Below are positions 33,215 through 44,738 of a stretch of DNA of 64,000 bases, one piece after another. Source of the stretch: Pleurodeles waltl. Taxonomy: Eukaryota; Chordata; Amphibia; Caudata; Salamandridae. The first letter of the stretch is position 1, and every line of letters begins with the position of its first letter. Made by a program: the position numbers and the translations under genes. The notes below the pieces were generated by a model. That model was not told where the DNA came from, did no database searches, and saw nothing but the letters and a program-made list of their open reading frames with translations. The DNA is taken from contig NC_090440.1 in the NCBI RefSeq assembly GCF_031143425.1, forward strand, positions 342,987,844 through 343,051,843, written 5' to 3'.

Positions 33215-35090
33215 ATCCAGCCACTTTGTTGCCATATCCAGTGACTCAGCCTCAGTCACAAGAAACACATGATTGTATATTCCTTACCGAAGAACAGACA
33301 AAGGGTAGTATTGATTTGCAAGATACGCCCCTTCCAGATGTAGACGGGGAATTGTGGGTTGATGTGTCTTGTTTGAAGTTGCCAGACGGTGCGACCCCAG
33401 CTGCATATTCAATCACCACAATACACACAGTAGTGGAGACAGCTCGTATACCACAGAAGTCAGCTCAAGCAGCTGAACTAATACCTCTGACACGAGCATG
33501 TGAGCATGTGAGCTTAGTATTGACTTATGTGTGAACATTTATACAGACAGCCGCTATGCTTTTGGAGTGGCTCATGATTTTGGTTTGCTTTGGAAGGAGA
33601 GAGGCTTTCTCACATCCCACGGGATGCAGATAATGCACGGAGAATTAGTGCATAACCTCTTGACTGCATTGACATATCCAAAGAAAATAGCTATTGTGAA
33701 ATGTAGTGCACACAAGAAAGTGACCGATAAGATAGGGCAAGTTAATGCCCTTGCAGACAACGTAGCACATAAGACTGAGATGCAGCAAAGTACTACTTCT
33801 ATGTATGTAGTGAAGTCACAAGCTGAACGTTGGCATAATGCTAGACAAGACGTATTAGAGATACAGAAATCTGCTTCTGTGAAAGAACGTCAGCAATGGT
33901 CTGAAGAAAAAGAATTGGATGATGAGGGCTGTTGGTGGAACAAGCAGATGGATAAGTGGAAATTGCCTATAGCTTTTGTACAACCTATGGTTCAGATGGC
34001 ACATGGGCTGGCACATGTTGGAGCTTCAACAATAACGAAGTTGCGTACGCAAGTTTGGGAGCATCCAGAAATTTCCAGTACAGCTAAGAGAGTAGTACAG
34101 TCTTGTTTGATCTGATAACAATACAATCCTGGAAAGGGACACAAACTCCTGCGGGAGGGTTTGCTACACCAACTGCACCTTTCAAAGTTCTACAAATGGA
34201 TTACATTCAGCTTGAATGCTGCAACAATTTAAAGTATGTCTTGGTGGTGGTATGTGCCTTCAGTAAATGGATAGAGGCGTACCCCACAAACGATAATACT
34301 GCCATTACCACAGCAAAGGTGCTTTTGAAATAATTTTTCCCTGGGTTTGGTGTTTGCAGGCTTTTATGGAATGATAACGGACCTCATTTTGTTGGGGAAG
34401 TTATTAAGTATGTCCTGAAAGGATTAGGGATCAAACAGAAGTTCCATGTGGTTTTCCACCCACAAACAGCAGGGTTGGTGAAAAGGTATAATGCTACTTT
34501 GAAGCTGAAGTTAGCAAAGATACAGGATCCACATCTTTAGCTTGGCCAGATGCATTACCGTTGGCATTATTGTCTATTAGGTCAGTGCCACACTCTCGAA
34601 CAGGCCTTACCCCCTATGAAATAGTATTTGGAAGGCCAATAAACATATGGGGAGTTCCTAAGCCAAATTCTGTATATGATGTACCTTGTGTCCTGATGAA
34701 TGATTATTTGGCACAGTTAACTACAGATCTACAGGTGAAGGCCATGAACTCCGACATGGTGACCAGGTGATGATTAAGTCCTTTGAAAGATCAAGCAGCT
34801 TGGAACCAAGGTGGCGAGGCCCAAAGCAGGTGCTCCTTGGGACAAGGACAGCAGTTCGAGTGACGAACCAAAAGAATTGGGTCCATAGTAGTCACTGCAA
34901 GAGAGTGCTACCTACCTTGGTGGAACCTGCTGTGCTGACCGATCATCAAGGGATTTTGACTACGGAGAAAGGGCGTGCTATATCACCTGATGAATCTGCG
35001 GAGTTCTTCCCGGACCATACGATTTCTGGAGTGTTAGGATATAATTTGAGACCGAGGAAAGAATCTGTAGTGCTGGAGAAATCTGGTTGA
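33215..35090 (+). pseudogene. pol: Inner provirus RNase H and integrase
   Basis: RNase H resumes at 33215, with LWVDVSCLKL (about 33352) and IYTDSRYAFGVAHDFG (about 33539), then KCSAHKK near its end. Integrase has an N-terminal zinc region (HGLAHVG about 34003) that is interrupted. The core has Asp in LQMDYI (about 34191) and Asp in NDNGPHF (about 34369-34389). The catalytic Glu is replaced by Lys (GLVKRYNA, Lys at 34481-34483). The C-terminus keeps a GPY/F-like segment (LEPRWRGP, about 34799-34822). There are at least three stops or frame changes (33533, 34115, 34333). It cannot integrate. Confidence 0.85.
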
Positions 35091-35127
35091 GCTACCGCCC
35101 GGGGTTAGTGAAACGGAGAGCCAATGT

Positions 35128-35141
35128 GACAAGGGGGGGGA
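35128..35141 (+). other. Internal polypurine tract between pol and env
   Basis: 'gacaagggggggga' lies 40 bp after the pol stop and 130 bp before env. Retroviral plus-strand priming tracts look like this. The tract expected next to the 3' LTR (36772-36781) is much weaker. It could be a central-type tract or a relic. Confidence 0.4.
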
Positions 35142-35271
35142 TCAGCCATGCATTAGAGTAGTGACACCCGTCTTGTCCTGTGGTGAAGAAATCAACGGCT
35201 GCCCAGGGATAAGAGCTCCAATGATTGTTTTTAATTAATTTCTGGAAGGGTCGATTATCACTGTTGCTAAA

Positions 35272-36681
35272 ATGAATAACAAAGTGATCATTAGTACTAT
35301 GAGGTTTGTTGTTGTTTTGGTGGTTATGGTAATAATCACCTGGTTTGTTGAAAAGATGGATCCTGCTTGTGAGTTTTTTGTTGCCACTACTCCAGTACCA
35401 GAGGATCACTATTACTTTACGCTTCCCTATCATGAGCAGAAGCACCGTCAATCGTACTTCAATAATACTTTCATTCAGATGTTGCATCATACTCATGAAG
35501 CTACAAATACTACTAACTGTTGGGTATGTGGAATGATACCTGCGCATTAAAAGAAAGGAGGAACACCTTTCATTCCTCTTCCTTTTTCACACAATGGTTC
35601 TTGTCAAACTTGGTATACGCTTTTGTTTGCATCTGGAAAACGTACAGAGGGCGGACTTCTTTTTCGCCTTAATAAAGTATGCTACCAAGACAAAGATGGG
35701 TATCCCTAAGCCAAAGAGACTAAATGGGAATGGGAAGAGTATCAACCGGACAATGTTTCAATACCATATGTCTTCACAAATATAAGAGACTCTGACAAGA
35801 AAGAACAATTTGTGATTTCTGTTACAAAAACTAAAGCAGATTTATGTATACGTAGCATTGGGCGAATTCCAGTGGGGATAAGCGATTATACCTTGATTTT
35901 AACTATTGATGGGGTCAATAATAGTAGTTTTACAGCTTCACATAATACATATTTTGTTTGTGGTAACTATGGATATGCCCAGCTACCTGTTGGGTGGTCA
36001 GGTGTGTGTTATGTATCTTTTCTATTACCCCCTGTGTTTTTGGCACCTGCAACATATCACCGAGATTTTAAACTGTTCAATTACATCATTAAAAATAGAT
36101 ATAAAAGGACAATAAGTACAAATGAGGTAGACTAAATGGACACTAGCCTGCAACAATATGTTGATTTTAATTTAGGGTTGTTCTTCTTTGTGGGTGCTGC
36201 GTTAAACAGTAGGAAAGTGAGACGATTGACTAGGGTTGTTGAAGATGTTACCAATCAGGCAGCTTTGGCACTTGTGAATATTACCGAGGAGCTCCAAATT
36301 GCGAGGATTGCAGCACTCCAAAATCGTATGGTACTAGATGTGATATTAGCTGATCGAGGTGGTGCATGTCGCATCATCGGTAGTAGTTGCTGCGTTTTCA
36401 TTCCAGATCACTCACCTTCAGTATATGATGCAATATCTAAATTGCATAAAATTGCTGCAGAAATTCACACAGAGACTGGTACTTGGACTTTTTCTGGATG
36501 GTTTTGTGCTCTTGTTTCCGCCTGGGGCTGGAAACTACTGACTATCCTGTGTGTAATGATTGCAATATTTTTCGCATGCTGTATCTGTATTCAGTGTGGT
36601 CCAATGTTCTGCTCCGTGTGTATCACTGCTTGTATGCCTACCAAAGGAGATATTACAGAAATGAAAGCACAAAACATGTAA
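35272..36681 (+). pseudogene. env: Inner provirus env (surface and transmembrane subunits)
   Basis: Env mediates receptor binding and fusion in the parent virus. The ATG at 35272 is followed by a hydrophobic signal-like stretch (about residues 9-24). A CWVC motif at 35518-35529 is of the gamma-type surface-subunit kind. A stop at 35548 and frame changes follow. RYKR (36097-36108) is a furin-type cleavage site just before a stop at 36133. The transmembrane subunit at 36136-36681 has LQNR with an adjacent gamma-type conserved segment, then CX6CC (36367-36393), then a membrane span (about 36519-36600) and a Cys-rich tail. The lesions prevent a complete protein. Confidence 0.82.
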
Positions 36682-36781
36682 AATAAGGAAATAGCTGAAA
36701 TGATGAGCATAAATATACAAGATGAATATTTAGATTATCCCAGAAAGACGAATGTCTTCAGCTAATGCTGAAAGGGTAGTC

Positions 36782-37386
36782 TGTTGTAATTTAGTAGCGA
36801 TTAGATTAAGCATTAGCAGAAGACATGCTGTATTTAGCAACTATTGTGAACATTCCGCGGAATCCATTTGTATTCATGGCAGCCATTATCTCTGCCACAT
36901 GCTGCCATGTGCCTGCCATGTGGTCTGTCCTACCTTCCTGTTAACTACTCCTGAAAATCTGTCTAGTGACAAGTTGTATTTAGCATCTCCCACTTTTGCA
37001 CATGCCCAGTAAGGTCTGCAGCTGTTAGTAATTAGTAACAGACAGTAATGTGTCTACTAGTCCTTGAAAACTGTTAACCCCTCCTACCTGTTGACTGTGC
37101 ATTTTCATATGACCTTATATGTATATAAGTCTTGCTGCTATAATTGTACCACCTTCTTTTTAGCTCCTGCGTGGGTATAAAAGGACCATGCTCTCTTAGA
37201 TCAGTGTGCTACTTCAAACATTGCTGAAGGGTGCTGTTTGAACTGTAGTACCACCTCTTGAGGTTTAATAAACTTTGTCTTTTATTTCAGTTTCTGTACC
37301 AACTTCCTCCTATGTGGTCTGAGGACTTTGTGCAGAGAAGGGCGAACCCCTTGCACTAATAGGCCTTACTGAGGCTTACTTCGACA
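36782..37386 (+). repeat. Inner provirus 3' LTR (intact, 605 bp)
   Basis: TGTTGTAA...CTTCGACA, with a TATAAAA box at 37176-37182 and AATAAA at 37267-37272. Because it is uninterrupted, it serves as the empty-site reference for both insertions in the 5' LTR. It is followed by the GGTG target duplication. Confidence 0.95.
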
Positions 37387-40380
37387 GGTGTTACGCCATG
37401 TCTTTGGCTAAAGTAATGGTGCAAAGCCACGGAGAAAGAGGGGTGCTTAGTGTTTCCTGAGAACGGAACGTTCAATTTTAGGGTTTTAGAAAATTTGCGG
37501 AGGGTGCTAAGTGATCTGAAGCCACCTCCGAGACCAGCACAGTTTGAGGCGTTAGCAATTTGGGAACTAATGTCAATACGGCAACAGCAACTGAAATTTG
37601 AGAGGAGAATGAGGAAAGCAGAAAAGACACTAGCGGAGGCTAGATGGGATAGTGCACAGAGAATCTGGAGGAGAGAGACAATAGATGGAGTTATGCTGTT
37701 TCCAGCGATGACCCCAAAGGTTGAAGGCAAGGGAAAGAAGGCTACCCACAAAACAAACAAAAGTCCTTCCAGAGACAAAGAAGTTAGAAAGCCCTTGATA
37801 GGGACAGAGGACTCAGACGATGACGAATTCCTTAATCAGTTGCTGAATGATCATCCACCACCATATGTGGCAGACGACAATGGCCCAAGTACCAGTACAT
37901 GTCCTATAGGTTCGATACAAGAGGAGGCGACAATGAATCCGATGCAGGTTAGTCCCGTCTCAACACAAGTCCCGATGCAGAGTAGTTTTGGCGTGCCCAC
38001 CACTCAGGTTGTGCAACCTCAGTTGCAACCGCCACAGGTTCAGAGGATTTACCCTGATGTACCCATTTTAGAGACTACTACTAATCTGATAGTGCCGACA
38101 GAGCAGGTATACACAAGACCAAAGTTGATTCAGACTGATCCAACTCCACCTTTATTGCCCCAGGTGCAGCCACAAATGATCCCGAGGTATACTTCGGTCA
38201 CAGGACTGCAGTCACACATGAAACCAGTGATGAGCCAGAATATGGGAGTTAGTCTTCCACAGGGTTTGGAATACAGACAGACACCAGATGCCATATCTTT
38301 GCCTATTACAGTTGGTCCACCAGTACCATTGAATGTGCAGGTGAAGCCTAGTGTATGCGATCAAGGGGTAATGACACAAAATACGACAAGAGGAGGGTTC
38401 GTAGGAAGCTCCCAAGGGACGACTTCTGTGGAACCGACATTTGAAGGATCTAGGTCCCTGCTAGATTTCAGTCCGATTTGGGCTCCTCCAGATGCCAGGA
38501 GACAGACAATTTTGACACTACTGACACCACAAATTCCGAATGCAAATTTACCACAGACACCTTTAGTGCAGGCTGGGAATATCTCATTGCAAGGTTTAAC
38601 AGCACAACAGCTGACCGACTGGTTAGGTAAACTTAATTCTCCACAGACTGCTCCTGTAGCAGCAGGGAGGGCAGAAGGAGAAGAGTACTTGAACCATGTG
38701 AGGTTGGGCATGGAAGCCAATGAACTTGTTGAAGGGAGCATGGGTGTGAGCAGGCTAGAGTCATACACGGAAGCAGAGTTGAGGTACTTGTGCCCAAAGA
38801 TAACCAGAGAAGTGAGCAGGGTGCACCAGAGGTTGGCAAATTTGGCAGACAAGTACGGTGTAGATTTAGAGAATACCAAACATTTGAAGAGAAGTTACAG
38901 ATTAGGTTTTGAGCCAAAGGATTTTTAACACATGAGGTCTACTGGAATGAAAGCGCACCTCAAGGATATACTGCAAAGTGCACAGGTTTGAGGAGGCTTA
39001 GAGAAGTGGGAAGGCAGATGGGCGAAGAAAAGAGACAAGAGGAAAAGTGATTGCATAGAGCAGTCGGCTAAAACATTACCGGATACAAGCACGGTAAAGA
39101 TGTTACCGATGAGAGAGACTGCCAGAGGGGTTCTTGTCCATGTACCATGGACTAGAGGTGATGTTCTGTCATTCACAAATGATTTCCCCAGGCTGAGGGA
39201 GAAACCAGACTGAGGGAGAAACCAGACAGGTTTGTGAAGCTTGCAAAGAGCCTTTGAGAAGACCTGAATACTCTCTTTGAGATCATAGTTCCAGCTGATT
39301 TGTGGATTGAGTGCAAAAGGAGCGTATATTTGCCGACTGAGGAACCGGCAAGAGACAGAAGCACAGGGGCGCCGTCTCCTGATGTGATGAAATATTATTA
39401 TAAGGTGATTGAATTTCTGAAAACTAGAGTTTCGCCTAAGAATATTGATTGGCAAAGGATTGATCGAACGGCTCAGGAAGTCAAGAAGTCGATACATGCC
39501 TATTATGAGAGGTTGTTGAAGGCGTTTAAACATACAGTGACACAGAGGTTATTGAGGCGAAGGACATGAATCACCTTGTGTTCAGATTCGTGGAAGGGTT
39601 GAGACCTGAGATTGGCCAGATGATTAAGAGTCATTTGATTTGCTGCCAAGCAAAGCCGATTGATGAGGTGTTGCAGTATGTGAAGTACTGTAGCGATGAG
39701 ATTGAGTTGAAGCAGAGAAAGTTGTAGGAGAAAGCGATGGTGATGCAAATTAAGGCAGCACAGACAGGGATGCAGGGAGGTTTTCTACAGCAGGTGGTGA
39801 AGAAGCCGCAGGGAAATGGGATGTTTCAGGTGCAAGTGAAAGGTAGAGGTCGAGGAGGTTTTGTGAATCGCAGTCCAGACTTGAACACTGTAGTAGTTCA
39901 AAATGATGCACAGGGAATGAAGAAGCTATTACGTTGTCATGCTTGCGGGGTCGTTGGACACTGGAAGCGGGAGTGCCCAATGATGGTGCAGGATGGTGTT
40001 GTTCAACAAAGCAATGATGTCAGTTCATTCCAAAATGTGAGAGGACCAAGATTGAGAGGTCCAAATCCGAATAATGTGAATCAAAAGCAAGGTTTTCCAT
40101 CCATGCAGCTGGTGCAGATGCCGTGTATACAGCCAATACAGTTACAACAAATGCAACAGCAGGTTCCCATAGTACCTAGACAGCAAATGCAAGTGCCTAT
40201 AGCCCCAGTGGAACAGCAACAGGTGATGCTTCCTCAACAGGTCACAGGTCAAAGAATGAATCAGAATAACACAGTACAACAATACCCATTGCGTGGTGAG
40301 AATGGAATAAACGATGAATGGTCGGATAAGAGTTCAGATGGAGAAGAGTGCAGGCTTGCAGCATCCTTAGAAGTAGATCA
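37387..40380 (+). pseudogene. gag: Outer provirus gag, main part
   Basis: The frame from before the inner provirus resumes here with a single early TAA and then the long frame 37450-38928. A PPPY late motif lies at 37855-37866, after an acidic DSDDDE stretch. A Pro/Gln-rich segment follows. Capsid begins after a TAA at 38926 and is broken by frame changes up to 39300. A tandem 17-bp repeat lies at about 39188-39222 (ctgagggagaaaccaga twice). A homology-region-like segment is at 39480-39540. NC has one intact CCHC knuckle (39935-39976: C-X2-C-X4-H-X4-C). It is followed by an unusually long Gln/Met/Pro-rich linker (about 40080-40290) before protease. Confidence 0.8.
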
Positions 40381-40789
40381 GAGAGGTCCCAATGCTCATG
40401 GGAAGGTTATGGGTCACAAGGTTTCATTTTTGGTTTACACAAGAGCTACGTGTTCCACAGTCAGAAGTGCAGAGGTTCCGAAATTGCCCCTTTCAGGACG
40501 GACAGTTAAGGTAGTATGAGTAGCAAACCAACTCCTGAATAACCCGATCACAGATCCGGTTCAGGTCGAGCTTGGAACTTTCTGAGGATTGCACAGATTT
40601 GTGGTTTGCGATTCAAGTCCCGTATCCCTATTGGGAAGAGACTTATAGTGCAAGACGAGATGTTCAATCACCCGTTCCAATGAGGGAATTGAGGTCCAGA
40701 CAAACAGCGAAGATGAAGGGGAGGAACAGATTTCAGAGCCTGAAACTGAGACCACAGATGAGGAATATCCTCTGATTAACTTCTTCCCG
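40381..40789 (+). pseudogene. pro: Outer provirus protease region, active site lost
   Basis: The segment FLV-YTR-ATCSTV occupies the position of the aspartic protease active site. Asp-Thr-Gly has become Tyr-Thr-Arg (40436-40444), two single-base changes. The second half of protease is readable only across a frame change after 40519. Confidence 0.75.
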
Positions 40790-42165
40790 ATGTTCACAGT
40801 GGTTGATCTCCCAGGAGATTTACAGGGAAAAGTTCAAGAAAAGGTGTGGGATTTGACAGGGAAAGAAGCAGGGCTTATAAAAGGAGTAGAGCCAGTCAAA
40901 GTCAGTGTGAAGCCAAACGCTGTGTTCCCCCAGATACTGCAGTATCATATGGCGCAAGATGTCCTTATAAAGGTTGCACAAATCATTGCGGACTTTGTGA
41001 TGCAGGGAGTCTTGAAGGAGGTGTTGAGAAGTCCATGTAATTCACCAATAATGGGACTGAGAAAGCCTTGTGGGAAGGTTCGGATTGTCCAAGAATTGAG
41101 GAAAATCATTGAAATAGTGGTGAAATGTTGTCCAGTGGTGCCAAATCTGGCTGTGATTATGTTTCAGATTCCATGCAATGCAGAATGGTCCACAGTAATT
41201 GATCTGTCTCAAGCGTTCTTTTCTATGCCTCTTCATGAGGACAGCCAATTTCTCTTCTGTTTTAAATTCTTGGAGAAGGTCTATAGTTGCTGTTGAATTC
41301 CTCAAGGGTTTTCGAAATCACCTTCCCTATTTAATCAGATACTGAAAAAGAATTTGGAGTCATTGGAGCTGCATTTCCAATCGACTCTAGTGCAGTACAT
41401 TGATGATTTGTTGATTGCATCTAAAACAAGGGAAGAGTGCAAGTATGATTCAATTGCCTTACTGAATCACTTGGGAAAGAATGGACATAAGGTGTCCCCA
41501 AAGAAATTGCAATATTGTCAGAAAGAGGTGAAGTATTTGGGTCATCAAACTGAGAAAGGGTCAAGGAAGTTATCCAGAGAAAGAATAACTGCAGTGTTAC
41601 AGATTAATCCCCCGACGACACGGAGAGATGTTAGGATGTTCCTAGGAATGGTGGGTTACTGTCACCAGTGGATCCCGAATTTCTCAGTCATTCCCAAGCC
41701 TCTGCAGAGGCTGACGGTTAAAGAGGGTCAGGATGCGATAGGTTTAGGAGAGAAGGAAATGGGAGCGTTTACTGAGTTAAGAGAGAGCATGTGCAGGGCT
41801 CCAGCTCTGGGTACGCCCAATTAAACAAAGTCTTTTGTTCTGTTTTGTCATGAATGCGATGCATGTTCTTTGTCTGTCTTGACACAGGTCCATGGAGGTG
41901 TAAACCGACCAGTAGCATATTTTTCAGCTACTTTGGCCCCAGTTGCAGCAGCCTTACCGGGTTGTCTGCATGCAGTAGCAGCAGTTGGACAAAGCCTCAC
42001 ACAGTGTGAAGGCATAGTGATGGGACATCCTTTAACTGTCATGGTCCCTCACTCCGTTGAAATCCTCCTGACACAAACTAAAACACAGCACATGACAAAT
42101 GCAAGATTGACCAAATATGAAACAATTATATTGGGGTCACCAAATGTCATGTTATAGAGATGAAC
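40790..42165 (+). pseudogene. pol: Outer provirus reverse transcriptase
   Basis: The domain includes VIDLSQAFFSMPLHEDSQ (about 41200-41253), the IPQGFSKSP box after an in-frame TGA (41294-41296), and an intact catalytic YIDD (41396-41407). HKVSPKKLQYC..VKYLGHQ and FLGMVGYCHQWIPNF (about 41641-41685) mark the thumb and connection. A TAA at 41822 and a frame change precede the start of the RNase H region. Homology to the inner RT is close, so both belong to one broad lineage. Confidence 0.85.
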
Positions 42166-44054
42166 AGTGTTGGACCCGGCAACTTTGCTTCCAAATGAAA
42201 ATACAGAGGTTGAAAATCTGGAAGATGTAGAACATGATTGTCTTGAGGTAACAGAAATGTGCACCAAACCAAGACCTGGTATTAAAGATAGTCAATTAGA
42301 AGAGAATGACCAAATTATCTTTGTTGATGCCTCGTGCTTGAGAGACTCAGTAGGAGTGCTGAGAGCCGGATATGCTGTATGCACGATTTCTGGTTGGTAT
42401 CCTGGAAGCATCCTGGCTTCAAGGAATGTATTCCGCTCAAGTAGCTGAGCTGGTAGCTCTTACCAGGGCATGCCATGTCTCTGCTCAGATGAGAGTCACT
42501 AACTATACTACTAGTCGATGCGGATTTGGAATTGTTCATTATTTTGGCCAACTATGGTCACAGAGGGGTTATTTGACCTCTTCTGGTTCGCCAGTGAAGA
42601 ATGGTGAAAGAATTAAGGAGTTGTTGCATGCGATTCAGTTACCTCATGAAATTGCCGTGGTGAAATGCAGTGCACACCTGAAGTCACAGGACTTTGTTTC
42701 AATGGGAAATGGATATGCGGATCAAGTCGCAAGGTTTTGCGCATTGAACTGTATATCGTTTAAGGATCAGTGGGAATTGTTACTGGAAAAAGAAAATGAG
42801 ACGTGCACAGGCTATGTATTGAGGGTGATTGACACGTTAGAAGAGTTGAGATTGTTACAGGGACGTGCTAGCAAAGATGAGAAGTGTTCTTGGGTTAGGA
42901 TGCAATGTATACAAAGACCAGATGATTTGTGCGTTTCAGACGAAGGGAAAATGGTCTTGCTGAACAGTCTTTTGTCACAGTTTGCAAGGTTTTATCATGG
43001 CCAAGCACACTTTCGGAGGGATGCCAAGATCAGGTTGTTCATGATTGACTGGTTCAACCCAAAGTATAGACATACTGCAGAAGTGATTTGCCATTGTTGC
43101 GTCATCTGCCAACAGATGAACGCGGGAAAAGGGACAGTGGTGAATTTGAGCCACATTGGAAGAGCTGGAGGTCCATTTAGCAGAATGCAATTGGATTTCA
43201 TTGAGATGCCTGTGTGTGGAGGTTTGAGGTATGTGTTGGTGATTGTGTGTATCTTTAGTCATTGGATTGAAGTATACCCTACACGCAGGAATGACAGTCT
43301 CACAGTAGCGAAGCTGCTGCTTAGGGAACTAATACCACGTTTTGGGTTTCCGATCTCTTTAGAATCAGATAGAGGAAGTCACTTCAACAATGAGGTGATT
43401 AGGTTACTGTGTGCAGCATTGAACATTGAGCAGAAGTTGCATTGTAGCTATCGCCCTGAAGCATTAGGACTAGTGGAACAGATGAATGGTACCCTGAAGT
43501 CGAGAATGGCGAAAATGTGTGCAGCCATGAATTTTAAATGGCCTGACGCATTGCCTTTAGCGTTAATGTCAATGAGAAATATACCTAACAAGAAAACGGG
43601 ACTGTCTCCACATGAGATTCACATGGGTCGAGCTATGAGACTGCCCGCAGTGCCTGCGAATGCTCTTGTGAACATCACGGATGATATGGTGTTGGACTAC
43701 TGCAAGGGTTTGGCTGATGTGGCCTGCTCCTTTTCTCACCAGGTGGAAGCTACCACCCTGCCACCGATTCATGATCCAGGACACAACCTGAAAGCTGGTG
43801 AATGGGTTGTCATCAAGAAACACGTAAGAAAGACTTGCTTGGAACCACGTTGGAAGGGACCCTACCAAGTGATACTAACAACTACCACTGCTGTGAAATG
43901 TGCAGGAATTCTGAACTGGATCCATGCCAATCACACGAAAAAGGTGACGTGTCCAACTGATGAGGAAGTTGACTTGTTGAAAGTACCAACAACAGACAAG
44001 GAAGTTTCAGGGAGAGTGATTGATGGGGAACTGAGACAGAAGGAGAACCCGTTG
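42166..44054 (+). pseudogene. pol: Outer provirus RNase H and integrase
   Basis: RNase H has IIFVDASCL (about 42315) and, after one frame change near 42440, the frame 42372-44156 runs open through its end (KCSAHLKS) and the whole integrase. Integrase has a zinc region (HGQAHF; CHCCVIC about 43089-43110) and the catalytic Asp in LDFIEM (about 43195), Asp in ESDRGSHF (about 43360-43385) and Glu in GLVEQMNG (43476-43478), all present. A GPY/F-like tail is EPRWKGPY (about 43843-43866). This is the best preserved enzyme in either provirus. The 3' end is cut by the truncated Harbinger at 44055. Confidence 0.88.
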
Positions 44055-44738
44055 AATAGCTGTTGCTCTACCTGGACGATTTCCTCCACCATGACCCTGA
44101 GCTCCTCCTCAGAGAACCTGGGGTGTCTTTGCTGTGCCATGGGGTGGTGTGAGTGATGTGTGGGGTGATGTGTGTAGTGATAAGTGGGGTGATATTTAGT
44201 GGTGTGTTGTGTGAGGTGTGTGGAAGTTATGTGGGTGATGGTATTGTGTGCCTTTGGAAGCTTGGTAGTTGTTTGTAGTGTCTCTCTCTGGCCTTCTCTC
44301 GGTAATTTTGTTGTAGGGGCTTTTGGGTGATGTGGGTGTGTGTTTTATATTGTAAAGGGTGTGTGGGAGTGGTGTGTGTATGTGTATCAGGTGTGTGTAT
44401 TTCGAATTGTCCAATGTGGTTGTGTTTTGTAAATGTGTGTGTATTTTGAGCGCGGCGGTGTGTACTGCCAAGGGAATACCGCAGTTGAAAGACCGCCGCG
44501 TGGATTCGTGTGTCATGATAGTGTGGGTGTATTCCTGTTGGCGTGACGGTGGAGGTTTTGTTTTCGCCAGTTTATCACTGACCTTTGGTGTGGCGGACTT
44601 GTGTGGGTGTCTGAATTTTGGCGGATTCCGAGCAGTGGGTCATAATGACGGTGGCGGAATTCCGCTGCCACGGCGATGTGTTGGCGGTCTTCTGCACGGC
44701 GGTAAGCGGCTTTTACCGCCAATGTTGTAATGACCCCC
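44055..44738 (-). mobile_element. Truncated Harbinger copy in the outer env region
   Basis: On the minus strand it starts with the TIR GGGGGTCATTACAAC (ending at 44738 on the plus strand) and runs through GGCGGT-rich subterminal DNA similar to 11956-12225. It ends within a Myb1-like first exon (MAQQRHPRF..EELRVMVEEI, 44140 to about 44056). TTA follows the TIR (44739-44741) as a one-sided target remnant. The inner end lacks a TIR, so the copy was cut together with the 5' part of env. Confidence 0.85.

Larger units (their letters stand above)
6648..37386 (+). mobile_element. Inner endogenous retrovirus (class I, gamma/epsilon-like), heavily interrupted provirus
   Basis: The 3' LTR (36782-37386) is intact. 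The 5' LTR is in three pieces (6648-7099, 11901-11935, 20511-20623) because an L2 LINE and a Harbinger element sit inside it. A tRNA-Lys-type primer-binding site follows at 20627. Gag, protease, RT, RNase H, integrase and env are recognisable between 21122 and 36681, once an L1 (21485-29058) and a MITE (32565-33211) are discounted. GGTG flanks both ends (6644-6647 and 37387-37390), a 4-bp target duplication. It lies in the gag of the outer provirus in the same orientation. Aligned LTR bases (6648-7099 versus the 3' LTR) show about 20 differences in 450. Confidence 0.93.

Noticed and set aside
32516..33272. Several ORFs of 60-150 codons on both strands
   Set aside because: They lie in the MITE and are built from its palindromic repeats; the real pol frame skips the MITE.
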